64,000 nt of DNA from Marinobacter sp. LQ44 (GCF_001447155.2 NZ_CP014754.1:744001-808000), one strand, 5' to 3'; counted from the stretch's first letter, positions 8,249 to 17,679 are shown. Numbers and translations: made by a program. The notes: generated by a model not told the origin, from the letters alone.

Positions 8249-8956
8249 ATGCTCGACTACATCAAGCAATGGCTGGCCCAGCGTAGAGGCGGCGTTACCG
8301 GTCACCACGACCCGGACAATCTGCCCAGCCCGAAAACGGTGAGTGACCAGCCGCTGTCCCGTTGCCGTCTGATTGTGCTGGACCTTGAGACCACCGGACT
8401 GAATGCTTCGAAAGATGAAGTCATCGCCATCGGCGCTGTGGCTATTGAAGGCGGAGTCATTCACCTGAATGATCAGTTTGATCTGATCCTGCGACGGCCG
8501 GAGCTCGATATCCGTGAAACCGTGCTGATCCACGGTATCGGGCCTGAGGCCCTGACCCAGGGCCACGAAACCGAAGATGCCCTGCTCTATCTCCTGGAGT
8601 GGATGAACGGCGACCCAATCCTTGCTTACCACTCCGCGTTCGACCAGAAATTCCTCGAAAAAACCCTGAAAGCCCAGCTTGGCTACACCGTCCCGCACGT
8701 CTGGATGGATGTTGCCGAACTGCTACCGGCGATATTCCCGAAAGCGGAAACCAAGGGGCGCAGCCTCGACCACTGGGCCGACTTTTTCAAACTCGAAGTC
8801 AGTGAACGACATCACGCTGCCGCCGATGCCCTGGTGACCGCAGAACTGACGCTCATGGCCCTCAACCGGGCGCAAAAAAATGGCGTCAAGAACCTGAAAG
8901 AACTGGCTGAAAAGCTGCATTATCAGCGCCGTTTACAGAACATGCACCGATTCTGA
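8249..8956 (+). CDS. DnaQ-like 3'-5' exonuclease (DEDDh)
   Basis: A 235-residue protein with all DEDDh residues: the D-x-E pair in VLDLETTGL, the Asp in YHSAFDQKFL, and the final H(4)D in HHAAADALV. The fold matches DNA polymerase III epsilon/PolC exonucleases, but there is no polymerase-binding tail that I recognise. It lies 14 bases after the DUF294 gene and precedes the symporter genes; this pairing recurs in acetate-switch-type clusters. Whether it trims DNA or RNA is unknown. Confidence 0.87.
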   Translation: MLDYIKQWLAQRRGGVTGHHDPDNLPSPKTVSDQPLSRCRLIVLDLETTGLNASKDEVIAIGAVAIEGGVIHLNDQFDLILRRPELDIRETVLIHGIGPEALTQGHETEDALLYLLEWMNGDPILAYHSAFDQKFLEKTLKAQLGYTVPHVWMDVAELLPAIFPKAETKGRSLDHWADFFKLEVSERHHAAADALVTAELTLMALNRAQKNGVKNLKELAEKLHYQRRLQNMHRF

Positions 8957-9051
8957 CAACCCGCTTTGGCGCCTGATGTCCTTGACCAATTACAAGGCAA
9001 GTTACTGAGAGTTAGACCATTTGCCAATATCCATAATTCCATTGACCAGTA

Positions 9052-9080
9052 AAGTCGGAGAAGACAACAAGTCGGAGAAG
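9052..9080 (+). repeat. Direct repeat of AAGTCGGAGAAG upstream of the symporter genes
   Basis: AAGTCGGAGAAG occurs at 9052-9063 and again at 9069-9080, a 17-base period. The second copy contains GGAG nine bases before the ATG at 9087. The pair may be a regulator site or a duplicated ribosome site. Confidence 0.6.
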
Positions 9081-9086
9081 TACTAC

Positions 9087-9161
9087 ATGAATAATAAATT
9101 CTCTATCCGCAACACCCCACAAGTAATCCACCCAACCTCCACAACAACAATACAGGAGTGA
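9087..9161 (+). CDS. Possible 24-codon leader ORF ahead of the DUF4212 gene
   Basis: An ATG at 9087 with GGAG nine bases upstream opens a 24-codon frame ending with TGA at 9159-9161. The peptide is hydrophilic and rich in Thr, Asn and Pro, beginning MNNKFSIRN. Its stop region touches the start region of the DUF4212 gene (GTGATG at 9158-9163), so translation of the two could be coupled. No family is known to me; it may be an attenuator-like leader or chance. Confidence 0.35.
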   Translation: MNNKFSIRNTPQVIHPTSTTTIQE

Positions 9162-9166
9162 TGTGT

Positions 9167-9430
9167 ATGTCAGGTCATAGCTACGACGCTGAAAACTACT
9201 GGAAGGCGAACCTGCGCCTGATATTTGGGAGCCTGATTATCTGGGCCCTGGTATCCTATGGCTTCGCCATTCTGCTACGTCCCATGCTGGCGGGAATTCC
9301 GGTCGGCGGCACCGATCTCGGTTTCTGGTTCGCTCAGCAAGGCTCCATTCTTACCTTCATTGCCCTGATCTTCTTCTATGCCTGGCGCATGAACAAGATC
9401 GACGAGCAATTCGGCGTACATGAGGAGTAA
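9167..9430 (+). CDS. DUF4212 small subunit of a sodium:solute symporter
   Basis: An 87-residue inner-membrane protein with two hydrophobic segments (about 18-42 and 53-75). The pattern YWKANLRLI near the N-terminus and a second helix followed by short charged residues is typical of DUF4212. Such proteins are encoded directly before VC_2705-type symporters, as here (6-base gap), and are thought to be accessory subunits. I chose ATG 9167 because AGGAG at 9154-9158 is eight bases upstream; GTG 9158 and ATG 9161 are too close to that site. Confidence 0.88.
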   Translation: MSGHSYDAENYWKANLRLIFGSLIIWALVSYGFAILLRPMLAGIPVGGTDLGFWFAQQGSILTFIALIFFYAWRMNKIDEQFGVHEE

Positions 9431-9436
9431 GACACC

Positions 9437-11206
9437 ATGAGCCAATTTGCAATCAACCTGCTTTTCGTCGGGGGTTCCTTCCTCCTGTATATCCTGATTG
9501 CTGTGTGGGCGAAAGCCGGCAGCACCAGCGATTTCTACGTTGCCGGCGGCGGCGTTCACCCGGTCACCAACGGTATGGCGATCGGCGCCGACTGGATGTC
9601 TGCAGCGTCCTTCATTTCCATGGCGGGCCTCATCGCCGCCGGTGGCTATGCAAACTCGACATTCCTGATGGGCTGGACCGGCGGCTACGTCCTGCTGGCC
9701 ATGCTGCTGGCTCCTTACCTGCGTAAGTTCGGCAAGTTCACGGTTCCCGAGTTCATTGGCGACCGTTACTACAGCGCCAACGCACGCTTGGTCGCCGTTA
9801 TCTGTCTGATCGTTGCCTCCGTCACCTACGTTATCGGCCAGATGGCCGGTGCCGGCGTTGCCTTCTCCCGCTTCCTGGAAGTAGACGCTACCAACGGCCT
9901 GATGATCGCAGCGGTTGTGGTCTTTATCTACGCCGTACTGGGTGGCATGAAAGGCATCACCTACACCCAGGTTGCCCAGTACTGCGTACTGATCATTGCC
10001 TACACCATTCCGGCAGTGTTCATCTCCCTGCAACTGACCGGCAACCCGATCCCGATGTTCGGTATGTTCTCAACCCATACCGAATCCGGTCTGCCGCTGC
10101 TTGAAAAGCTGAACTTGGTGGTCACCGACCTTGGCTTCCGGGAATACACCGCGGACATCGACAATAAACTGAACATGGTTCTGTTTACCCTGTCGCTGAT
10201 GATCGGTACGGCGGGCCTGCCCCACGTCATCATCCGCTTCTTCACCGTTCCCAAGGTAGCTGACGCTCGCTGGTCCGGCGGCTGGGCACTGGTCTTTATT
10301 GCCCTGCTGTACCTGACCGCTCCGGCTGTTGCTTCCATGGCGCGTCTGAACCTGATGACCACCATCTATCCGGAGGGCACTGCAGCCGAGCCCATCGAGT
10401 ACGATGCGCGCCCTGCCTGGATTGCCACCTGGGAAGAAACCGGCCTGATCAAGTTCGAAGACAAGAACAACGATGGTCGCATCCAGGTGTATAACGACGG
10501 CAATGCCGATTTCGCAGCCACCGCCGCTGAGCGCGGCTGGGAAGGCAACGAGCTGTCCGTTAACAACGACATCCTGGTACTGGCCAACCCGGAAATTGCC
10601 AACCTGCCCGGCTGGGTTATTGGTCTGATTGCTGCCGGTGGTCTGGCTGCGGCTTTGTCCACTGCGGCAGGTCTGTTGCTGGCCATTTCCTCGGCGGTGA
10701 GTCACGACCTGATCAAAGGCCGAATCAACCCCAACATCACCGATAAAGGCGAACTGTTGGCGGCACGGATCTCCATGGCCGTTGCCATCGTGGTGGCGAC
10801 ATGGCTCGGTGCCAATCCGCCCGGGTTCGCGGCACAGGTGGTCGCTCTGGCCTTCGGTATCGCTGCCGCCTCCCTGTTCCCGGCGCTGATGATGGGCATT
10901 TTCTCCAAGCGCGTGAACAACGTGGGCGCAACCCTGGGTATGTTGGCCGGTCTGATCTTCACCCTGGTCTACATCTTCATCTACAAGGGCTGGTTCTTCA
11001 TTCCGGGAACCAACAACCTGCCGGATACCGCCGAGTTCTGGGTACTGGGTATTTCCCCGCTGTCCATCGGTGCGGTTGGTGCTCTGGTCAACTTTGCGGT
11101 AGCCTTCGGGGTATCGAAAGTGACCGCCGAGCCGCCTGTTGAAATCCAGGAGCTGGTCGAGAGCGTCCGTTACCCACGCGGTGCCGGTAGCGCTCAAGAC
11201 CACTAA
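9437..11206 (+). CDS. Sodium:solute symporter, VC_2705/acetate-type
   Basis: A 589-residue integral membrane protein with about 12-13 hydrophobic helices and the sodium:solute symporter fold (for example DFYVAGGGVHPVTNGMA and LAAALSTAAGLLLAISSA). The pairing with DUF4212 and its length place it in the VC_2705 family, related to acetate permease ActP; a short carboxylate is the likely substrate. A hydrophilic loop of about 60 residues (roughly 315-375) carries DKNNDGRIQ, resembling an EF-hand calcium loop. A strong terminator follows. In Vibrio and Pseudomonas, transporters of this type are regulated by the CrbS/MxtR kinase, a relative of which is encoded at 11844. Confidence 0.9.
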   Translation: MSQFAINLLFVGGSFLLYILIAVWAKAGSTSDFYVAGGGVHPVTNGMAIGADWMSAASFISMAGLIAAGGYANSTFLMGWTGGYVLLAMLLAPYLRKFGKFTVPEFIGDRYYSANARLVAVICLIVASVTYVIGQMAGAGVAFSRFLEVDATNGLMIAAVVVFIYAVLGGMKGITYTQVAQYCVLIIAYTIPAVFISLQLTGNPIPMFGMFSTHTESGLPLLEKLNLVVTDLGFREYTADIDNKLNMVLFTLSLMIGTAGLPHVIIRFFTVPKVADARWSGGWALVFIALLYLTAPAVASMARLNLMTTIYPEGTAAEPIEYDARPAWIATWEETGLIKFEDKNNDGRIQVYNDGNADFAATAAERGWEGNELSVNNDILVLANPEIANLPGWVIGLIAAGGLAAALSTAAGLLLAISSAVSHDLIKGRINPNITDKGELLAARISMAVAIVVATWLGANPPGFAAQVVALAFGIAAASLFPALMMGIFSKRVNNVGATLGMLAGLIFTLVYIFIYKGWFFIPGTNNLPDTAEFWVLGISPLSIGAVGALVNFAVAFGVSKVTAEPPVEIQELVESVRYPRGAGSAQDH

Positions 11207-11252
11207 GCTGAAAGACAACCTGATTCATTGAAACTAATGACGGGTTGAGACC

Positions 11253-11289
11253 GAACGGGCTTCCTCACTGAGGGAGCCCGTTCTTTTTT
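11253..11289 (+). terminator. Rho-independent terminator after the symporter gene
   Basis: A 14-base stem (GAACGGGCTTCCTC paired with GAGGGAGCCCGTTC, one G-U pair) with a three-base loop, followed by six T. It should end the DUF4212-symporter transcript and separate it from the genes starting at 11310. Confidence 0.92.
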
Positions 11290-11309
11290 GAGTTAAGGAA
11301 TCCAATCCT

Positions 11310-11816
11310 ATGTTCTGGACTTTTGTTGCCACCATTGTTTGCGGTCTCGGGGCCGCAGGCATCGCCATGGGCATTCGCGCCGCCACCGCAAAGCGTGCAC
11401 CGCGATGGATCATTCCAGTGTTTGCAGGCGCCGGCATGCTCGGCTACCTTGTTTATGGCGAATACACTTGGTATGACCACAAGCGATCACTGCTCCCTGA
11501 AGAGGCGGTTGTCGTGGCGACTGAGCAGGAGAAGATCTTTTTCCGCCCCTGGACCTTCATATTCCCCTACGTCACCGCCTTCTCCACCGTCGACACCAGT
11601 GATTTCCGTCGGGATACCAGCGACGGCGATATTGTTCGCTTCACCCTCTACCGTTTTGAGCAAACCGTGACAGACGCAGTGTCACACCGGGCTCACCTGA
11701 TCCATTGCCAGAGCCGGGAGCTGGTTCCGTTGGGTTCAGATGGGGTTCCACGGGTAGACAATATGAAGTTGCTGACCGCCAACGATCCTCTATACAGAAC
11801 CGTGTGCGGTAACTGA
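11310..11816 (+). CDS. Unknown membrane-anchored protein between symporter and kinase genes
   Basis: A 168-residue protein with two N-terminal hydrophobic segments (about 3-24 and 32-50) and a roughly 110-residue polar C-terminal domain with two Cys (one mid-domain, one three residues from the end). I do not recognise the family. It lies between the symporter terminator and the hybrid kinase gene (27-base gap to the latter), so it is probably co-transcribed with the kinase. The C-terminal domain most likely faces the periplasm if the hydrophobic hairpin inserts with both ends outside, but this is inference. Confidence 0.72.
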   Translation: MFWTFVATIVCGLGAAGIAMGIRAATAKRAPRWIIPVFAGAGMLGYLVYGEYTWYDHKRSLLPEEAVVVATEQEKIFFRPWTFIFPYVTAFSTVDTSDFRRDTSDGDIVRFTLYRFEQTVTDAVSHRAHLIHCQSRELVPLGSDGVPRVDNMKLLTANDPLYRTVCGN

Positions 11817-11843
11817 CATCGGATAACCGGATAACAACAAAGC

Positions 11844-14800
11844 ATGATTAGCGCCTGGCTGCTGATAGTTATATCCATTAGCTACATTTCCCTGTTGTTT
11901 GTCATTGCCTGGGCTGGCGACCGACACCCGGGATTGTATCGACGCAGGCTGGCGCGAACCCAGATCTACGCTCTATCACTGGCCGTCTACTTTACCTCCT
12001 GGACATTCTACGGTGCCGTTGGGCGCGCCACCCAGGAAGGCTTTGCCTTTCTCCCCATCTACCTGGGGCCGCTGCTGGTCTTCCTGTTCTTTGCACCGCT
12101 GCTGCGGCGTATTATTTACATCAGCAAACGCAACAACAGCACCTCCATCGCCGATTTTATTGCTTCCCGTTACGGCAAGTCCCAGGTGCTGGCGGCCATG
12201 GTGGCTATTTTTGCCCTGATTGGCAGCGTTCCCTACATCGCTCTGCAACTCAAAGCTATTGCGCTGGGCTTTAACGTACTGACAGAAGGGGGTACCGGCT
12301 ATCAGGAACTGAGCACCGCTGCCTGGAACGATTCCGCCTGGTACATCACCCTGGCGCTGGCGGTCTTTACCGTGTTATTCGGCACCCGACACCTTGAATC
12401 AACCGAGCATCATCGAGGCATGATCCAGGCGGTCGCCTTTGAATCACTGATCAAACTGGTGGCCTTCATCGCCGTTGGTCTGTTTGTGGGCTACGGCCTT
12501 TATAATGGTTTTGGCGACCTTTTCAGCCAGGTAAAACAGGCCGACCTGGTCGGCACCCTGACCACCAACTCCCTTGAGACACCAGCCTTTCTCACTCAAA
12601 CACTGGTCGCCATGCTGGCGATCGTGTGCCTGCCCCGACAATTTCACGTCATGGTCGTGGAAAATGCCGATCACCGTGATTTTGAAACAGCGCGTTGGGC
12701 CATGCCGATCTACCTGGTCATTGCCAGCGCCTTTGTGCTGCCCATTGCAGCTGCCGGACTATTGAACTCAGACCTCGCCGGCGGTGATCCCGACATCATC
12801 ATCCTGCAACTGCCCATCGTTGCGGGTGAGCAATGGCTGGCCGTGCTCGCCTTCCTCGGCGGCGGCTCAGCCGCAGCCGCCATGGTCATTGTCTGTTCTG
12901 TGGCCATTGCCACCATGGTCAGCAACGAAATCATCATGCCCGGGCTGTTGCGTTTTTTCCGGCCCGGCATGAACCGCAGGACCGACTTGAGTTTCCTTCT
13001 GCTCACCATTCGCCGGGTGGCCATCTTTGTCGTGCTGTTTACCGCCTATGGTTTTTACCGGATGGCGGGCGCCGATTACAGCCTCACCGCTTTCGGCCTG
13101 CTCTCGTTTGCCGCCGCTGCCCAATTTGGGCCGGCCCTTGTGGGCGGCATCATCTGGCGGCGCGGCAACTTTACCGGGGCAGCCTGGGGTCTCGGTCTTG
13201 GCTTCCTGATGTGGTGTTATACCCTGCTGCTGCCAGCCCTGGTGTCCACCGGCTGGATTGCTGACACGCTGATCGAACAGGGGCTGTTTGGCCTCAACTG
13301 GACCCGCCCGACGGCCCTCTTCGGTTCTGAGCTGGACCAGATCAGTCACGGCATCATCTGGAGCCTTGGCATAAACACCGGCACCTATATTCTGTTGTCA
13401 CTGTTAACCCGGCAGCGCATCCGCGAACGAATCCAGATTGCCGCCTTCTTCCATGAAGCCCAGCCAAAACCGGAAAGCGCACAACATCAGAGCTGGCAGG
13501 GTGAGGTCCTGACCTCCGATCTCCAGGCCCTGACCGATCGATTCATGGGTGAAGAGCGTTCCGAGAGTGTCTTTCGCAATTACGAGCGTCGCAACGCCAT
13601 CAGACTGTACCCGCACCGGCCAGCCTCTACCCACCTGATGAAATACATCGAGCGCCAACTGGCCTCGGTTATTGGTGCATCCACCGCCCGTGTGGTCCTG
13701 GAGTCCACCCTGACCGGTAGGGATATGCAGATCGAAGATGTCGTCAGCATCGTTGATGAAGCGTCCCAGGCCATGACCTTCAGCCGCGAACTGCTGCAAT
13801 CCGCCATCGAGAACATCAGTCTGGGTGTATCGGTGGTCAACCATCAACAGCAGTTGGTGGTGTGGAATCATCGCTACCTGGAGCTGTTTAATTACCCCAA
13901 AGGATTTGTCCGGGTTGGCCGGCCGGTGGAAGACCTGATGCGCTACAACCTGACCAATGCCAATCTGTCAGCCCGGAGGATCGATGACATCATCGACAAC
14001 CGCTGCAACAGCATGCGCGAGGGTAAACCCATGTCCTACGAACGCCAGCGCCCGGATGGCACCGTGGTCCGAGTGGATGGCAGCCCCATCCCCGGGGGTG
14101 GCTATGTCACCACATTCCAGGACATTACAGCCATGCGTCGTACCGAGCAGGCCTTGAAGGAAACCAATATCTACCTGGAGCAACGAGTGCGGGAGCGTAC
14201 TCAGGAACTGCAGGTCATCAACGAGCAGATGCTGAAAGCAAAATCGGTCGCGGAACAGGCCAACCAGAGCAAAACCCGCTTTCTTGCGTCGGCCAGCCAT
14301 GACCTTCTTCAACCATTGAATGCGGCACGACTGTTCACCTCCGCCCTGTCAGGCAAGGTTATTGAGGGTGATACCCGTGAACTGGTTGAGCACATCGACA
14401 GCTCACTTGGCGCGGCTGAAGAGATCATCAGCACCTTGCTCGATATCTCCAAGCTGGACGCCGGGGCACTGGAGCCAGATATCGGCGTTTTCCCGGTCAA
14501 CGAACTGCTCCGCCACCTGGCAACGGAGTTCTCTGCTATCGCCAAAGACCAGGAATTGGACCTGCATGTTGTTCCCAGCAGCGCCTGGGTACGATCAGAC
14601 GTCAAGTTGCTACGCCGGGTAGTCCAGAACTTCCTGTCCAACGCCATTCGCTACACGGCCAGTGGCAAGATATTGATGGGCTGCCGTCGGCTCAAAGGCT
14701 ACCTGCGAATTGAGGTCTGGGACACCGGCCCCGGAATGTCCGAAGACCAGCTCACCCATGTCTTCGAAGAGTTCCGGCGTTTCCAGCACGGCCGCGACAA

Positions 14801-15362
14801 GAAGGGCCTGGGCCTGGGCCTGGCCATTGTCGACCGCATCAGCGGCATGCTGAACCACCCGGTCACCGTACACTCGGTGCAGGGTAAAGGGAGCGTCTTC
14901 GGTATCACCGTACCACTTGCGCCGCCAGACCTGAGCCGCGCAGAGTCCAATAAACCCGCCTCCAGCACCAGGCGGGTATCCAGTCTGGGTGGCTTGCATG
15001 TTCTGTGTATCGATAACGATCCAGCCATACTTCAGGGTATGGTCGCGTTACTGGGTAATTGGAAGTGTGATGTGACAGCAGCCGAAAGCCTCGAAGACGC
15101 CCTGGAAAAACTGGCAGACCGCTTACCGGATATTATACTTGCCGATTATCAGCTTGATGATAACCGCAATGGGCTGGATGCCATGGACAGCATCAGAGAC
15201 AAACTTGGCCATGGCATACCGGGCATCCTGATTACCGGTTATATGGCGCCGGAGGTGCGCGAAGACGCTGGAAACCGCGGCTATCAGGTTCTCTACAAGC
15301 CGGTTAAACCGGCGGCACTGAGAGCGCTTGTCAACAAACTACTGAAACAGAAGCGCGCATGA
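11844..15362 (+). CDS. Symporter-fused hybrid sensor histidine kinase (CrbS/MxtR type)
   Basis: A 1172-residue inner-membrane signalling protein. Residues about 1-530 form a 13-helix sodium:solute symporter-like domain; then a PAS domain (about 655-760), a coiled segment, a histidine-kinase dimerisation domain with phospho-acceptor H819 in ASHDLLQP, an ATPase domain with N, G1 and G2 boxes (DTGPGMS, GLGLGLAIV), and a C-terminal receiver with phospho-acceptor D1101 in LADYQLDD. This architecture matches CrbS/MxtR, the sensor of the acetate switch that, through a LuxR-type partner, activates acetyl-CoA synthetase. No LuxR-type regulator is in the window. The end overlaps the next gene by 4 bases (ATGA). 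Confidence 0.88.
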   Translation: MISAWLLIVISISYISLLFVIAWAGDRHPGLYRRRLARTQIYALSLAVYFTSWTFYGAVGRATQEGFAFLPIYLGPLLVFLFFAPLLRRIIYISKRNNSTSIADFIASRYGKSQVLAAMVAIFALIGSVPYIALQLKAIALGFNVLTEGGTGYQELSTAAWNDSAWYITLALAVFTVLFGTRHLESTEHHRGMIQAVAFESLIKLVAFIAVGLFVGYGLYNGFGDLFSQVKQADLVGTLTTNSLETPAFLTQTLVAMLAIVCLPRQFHVMVVENADHRDFETARWAMPIYLVIASAFVLPIAAAGLLNSDLAGGDPDIIILQLPIVAGEQWLAVLAFLGGGSAAAAMVIVCSVAIATMVSNEIIMPGLLRFFRPGMNRRTDLSFLLLTIRRVAIFVVLFTAYGFYRMAGADYSLTAFGLLSFAAAAQFGPALVGGIIWRRGNFTGAAWGLGLGFLMWCYTLLLPALVSTGWIADTLIEQGLFGLNWTRPTALFGSELDQISHGIIWSLGINTGTYILLSLLTRQRIRERIQIAAFFHEAQPKPESAQHQSWQGEVLTSDLQALTDRFMGEERSESVFRNYERRNAIRLYPHRPASTHLMKYIERQLASVIGASTARVVLESTLTGRDMQIEDVVSIVDEASQAMTFSRELLQSAIENISLGVSVVNHQQQLVVWNHRYLELFNYPKGFVRVGRPVEDLMRYNLTNANLSARRIDDIIDNRCNSMREGKPMSYERQRPDGTVVRVDGSPIPGGGYVTTFQDITAMRRTEQALKETNIYLEQRVRERTQELQVINEQMLKAKSVAEQANQSKTRFLASASHDLLQPLNAARLFTSALSGKVIEGDTRELVEHIDSSLGAAEEIISTLLDISKLDAGALEPDIGVFPVNELLRHLATEFSAIAKDQELDLHVVPSSAWVRSDVKLLRRVVQNFLSNAIRYTASGKILMGCRRLKGYLRIEVWDTGPGMSEDQLTHVFEEFRRFQHGRDKKGLGLGLAIVDRISGMLNHPVTVHSVQGKGSVFGITVPLAPPDLSRAESNKPASSTRRVSSLGGLHVLCIDNDPAILQGMVALLGNWKCDVTAAESLEDALEKLADRLPDIILADYQLDDNRNGLDAMDSIRDKLGHGIPGILITGYMAPEVREDAGNRGYQVLYKPVKPAALRALVNKLLKQKRA

Positions 15363-17002
15363 ATCAGACCGACAAGAAAGACACGATCAACCCCTTTGGA
15401 AAACTCACGTTCCTGGTGGTTGATGATTTCGAGAATTTCCGTCTATCGATGCGCCAGATGCTCAGAAGCTGCGGCGCAGACAAAATCGAGTTGGTGGCCC
15501 ACGCCACCCCGGCCATCCAGTACTGCACCTACAACCACGTGGATGTTGTCCTGTGCGACTACAACCTGGGGGAAGGCAAAAACGGCCAGCATATTCTTGA
15601 AGAGCTCAGACACAAGAAGCTTCTTAGCCGCTCCTCCCTGTTCTTGATGGTGACCGCCGAAACGTCCAAAGAGATGGTCATGGGCGCCCGTGAATACCAG
15701 CCTGATGCGTACCTGACCAAGCCGCTGAACCGCGCCATGCTGGAGAAGCGCCTTGGCGCTCTGGTTCAGCAACGCAACGCCTTGCTACCGATTACCCGTG
15801 AAATGGATCGGGAGAACTACCCTGAGGCCATTTCGCAATGCCTGCAGCTTCTGCCCAAACAGCCAAGGTACAAAACCTGGCTGATGAAAACCCTGGGCGA
15901 ACTGTATTCCATCGTCGGCGATCTGTCACATGCCCTGAAAGTGTACGACGAAGTACTTGCGCAGCGGGAGCTTTCCTGGGCTCGACTGGGCCGTTGCAAG
16001 GTATTGTTGGGTAACAGAAACTTTGACGACTCTGTGGAAGGCTTGAAAGCACTGATCGCCAAACACCCGGATTACATGGAAGCCTACGACCTGTTGGCTG
16101 AAGGGCTGGAAAAACAAGGCAAAGCAACACAAGCCCAGCAGATCCTGGAAAAAGCCGCAGAACATTCACCAAACGCCCTGCTCCGCCAGAAACACCTGGC
16201 GCAACTAGCCACAACCAACCAGGACATAGACACCGCCTCACAGGCCTGGCGGCAGACTGTGACGCTGGGAACCTATTCGATTCACGATAACTCCGAGCAT
16301 TACCTGTCGCTGGCCCAGAGCCTCTCCGATCTCAGCGAAGGGCATCCGGACGCCGAAGGTGCGGAACATGCGGCAGAGGCGCTGAACGTGCTGTCTAAGA
16401 TGGAAAAGCGTTTCTCCGACGACGACAGCATTGCCCTGAAAAGTCGTATCGTGCAATGCCGGGTTCACGCCGGACAGGGCAACCAGAACGCCGCAGAAAA
16501 GCTGCTGGGCGACTTACGGGCAGAATTGGAAGAGCTGGAAGACATCCCGGCAGATCTAGGCCTCGATTATGCCAAGACCCTGTTCAGGTTGGGGCGTGAT
16601 GAAGAGGCTAAGTCGCTGCTGTCGGATCTGGCGGCCCGTTACGGTGACAACCCAGAAACTCTACAGAAAATTGAAAACCTCCTCGATGAACCCGTTGGCT
16701 TCCGCCAGAAAATAGAAGCCCGTGGTTACAACCGGGACGGTATCAAAGCATTCGAATCCGGCGATCTGGACGGTGCAGTGGAGGCTTTCAACCGAGCCCT
16801 GGCGATCGTACCGGATCATGCCGCCCTGAATCTTAACCTGATCCAGGTGTTACTGCGAAAGTATGATCAGGCTCCTGACGATCATAGCCTGCTCACTCGC
16901 TGTCAGGAATGCCTCAGGCGGCTCGAAGGTCTGCCTGAACAACACAGACAGCACCGCCGTTACAGTGCACTGGCCAGAAAACTGAAAGGACTGACTGCAT
17001 GA
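15359..17002 (+). CDS. Response regulator: receiver domain plus TPR repeats
   Basis: A 547-residue soluble protein. The receiver domain (about 15-135) has D22 and D23 in the acidic pocket, phospho-acceptor D67 in LCDYNLG, and the conserved TKP lysine. The rest is helical with TPR-like repeats (for example KTWLMKTLGELYSIVGDLSHAL, shown here only as residues around 180, and a clear repeat near the C-terminus, GIKAFESGDLDGAVEAFNRA). There is no DNA-binding or enzymatic domain, so output is probably by protein-protein contact. It overlaps both neighbours by 4 bases (ATGA), which argues for a stoichiometric complex with the upstream hybrid kinase and the downstream small kinase. Confidence 0.85.
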   Translation: MNQTDKKDTINPFGKLTFLVVDDFENFRLSMRQMLRSCGADKIELVAHATPAIQYCTYNHVDVVLCDYNLGEGKNGQHILEELRHKKLLSRSSLFLMVTAETSKEMVMGAREYQPDAYLTKPLNRAMLEKRLGALVQQRNALLPITREMDRENYPEAISQCLQLLPKQPRYKTWLMKTLGELYSIVGDLSHALKVYDEVLAQRELSWARLGRCKVLLGNRNFDDSVEGLKALIAKHPDYMEAYDLLAEGLEKQGKATQAQQILEKAAEHSPNALLRQKHLAQLATTNQDIDTASQAWRQTVTLGTYSIHDNSEHYLSLAQSLSDLSEGHPDAEGAEHAAEALNVLSKMEKRFSDDDSIALKSRIVQCRVHAGQGNQNAAEKLLGDLRAELEELEDIPADLGLDYAKTLFRLGRDEEAKSLLSDLAARYGDNPETLQKIENLLDEPVGFRQKIEARGYNRDGIKAFESGDLDGAVEAFNRALAIVPDHAALNLNLIQVLLRKYDQAPDDHSLLTRCQECLRRLEGLPEQHRQHRRYSALARKLKGLTA

Positions 17003-17679
17003 CTGACCACAATATCGACTTTTCAATGGTACTGGCGTCAGCCGTGCATGACATGAAAAACTCCCTGGGCATGCTGCTGAACACCCTTGATGAACTCCGC
17101 ACCGAACATGAAGAGTCACTGTCCGGCTCCAGCAAGTTCAATATGCTGCAGTACGAGGCCGAACGCATGCACAATGACCTTGTGCAGCTGCTGGGTATCT
17201 ATCGGCTGGGTGAGAACAATCTGTCAGCCCATATCGACGAACACTTCGTACCGGATTTTCTCTCCGAACATATGGCTAGACACGTTCCCCTGCTTGATGG
17301 CCTGGGCATCGATTACGCCATCGAAGCCGATGACATTAATGGTTTCTTCGACGACGATCTGCTTACCGGGGTGCTTAACAACACCATCAATAACGCTATC
17401 CGTTATACCAAAACCAGGATTCGCCTGACCGCCCGGGAACAGGATGGCTACCTTGTGCTTGGTGTGGAAGATGACGGCACAGGCTATCCGGAAAGCATGC
17501 AACATACCGGAACGCTCAGCTTCAAATCCCTCGACTTCAATAGTGGTAGTACAAGCCTCGGTCTTTTCTTCGCGTCTTCCGTGGCCAAGCTGCATACGGA
17601 AGGAGACCGCACCGGCTCGATAAAGCTGCACAATGGTGGAAAATATGGCGGCGGGGTGTTTGAAATCTGGCTGCCCTGA
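16999..17679 (+). CDS. Sensorless histidine kinase-like ATPase
   Basis: A 226-residue cytosolic protein consisting of a short helical dimerisation region with HDMKNSL (candidate phospho-acceptor H17) and a GHKL ATPase domain containing LNNTINNAIRYT (N box), VEDDGTGYPE (G1) and SLGLFFASS (G2). No transmembrane or PAS-type sensor is present, so the input probably comes from the partners encoded upstream. It is third in a chain of genes that overlap by 4 bases. It could be a kinase, or a phosphatase acting on the REC-TPR protein. Confidence 0.85.
   Translation: MTDHNIDFSMVLASAVHDMKNSLGMLLNTLDELRTEHEESLSGSSKFNMLQYEAERMHNDLVQLLGIYRLGENNLSAHIDEHFVPDFLSEHMARHVPLLDGLGIDYAIEADDINGFFDDDLLTGVLNNTINNAIRYTKTRIRLTAREQDGYLVLGVEDDGTGYPESMQHTGTLSFKSLDFNSGSTSLGLFFASSVAKLHTEGDRTGSIKLHNGGKYGGGVFEIWLP

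Noticed and set aside
10070..11218. Minus-strand open frame of 382 codons
   Set aside because: Antisense to the symporter gene; low-complexity composition and no recognisable family.
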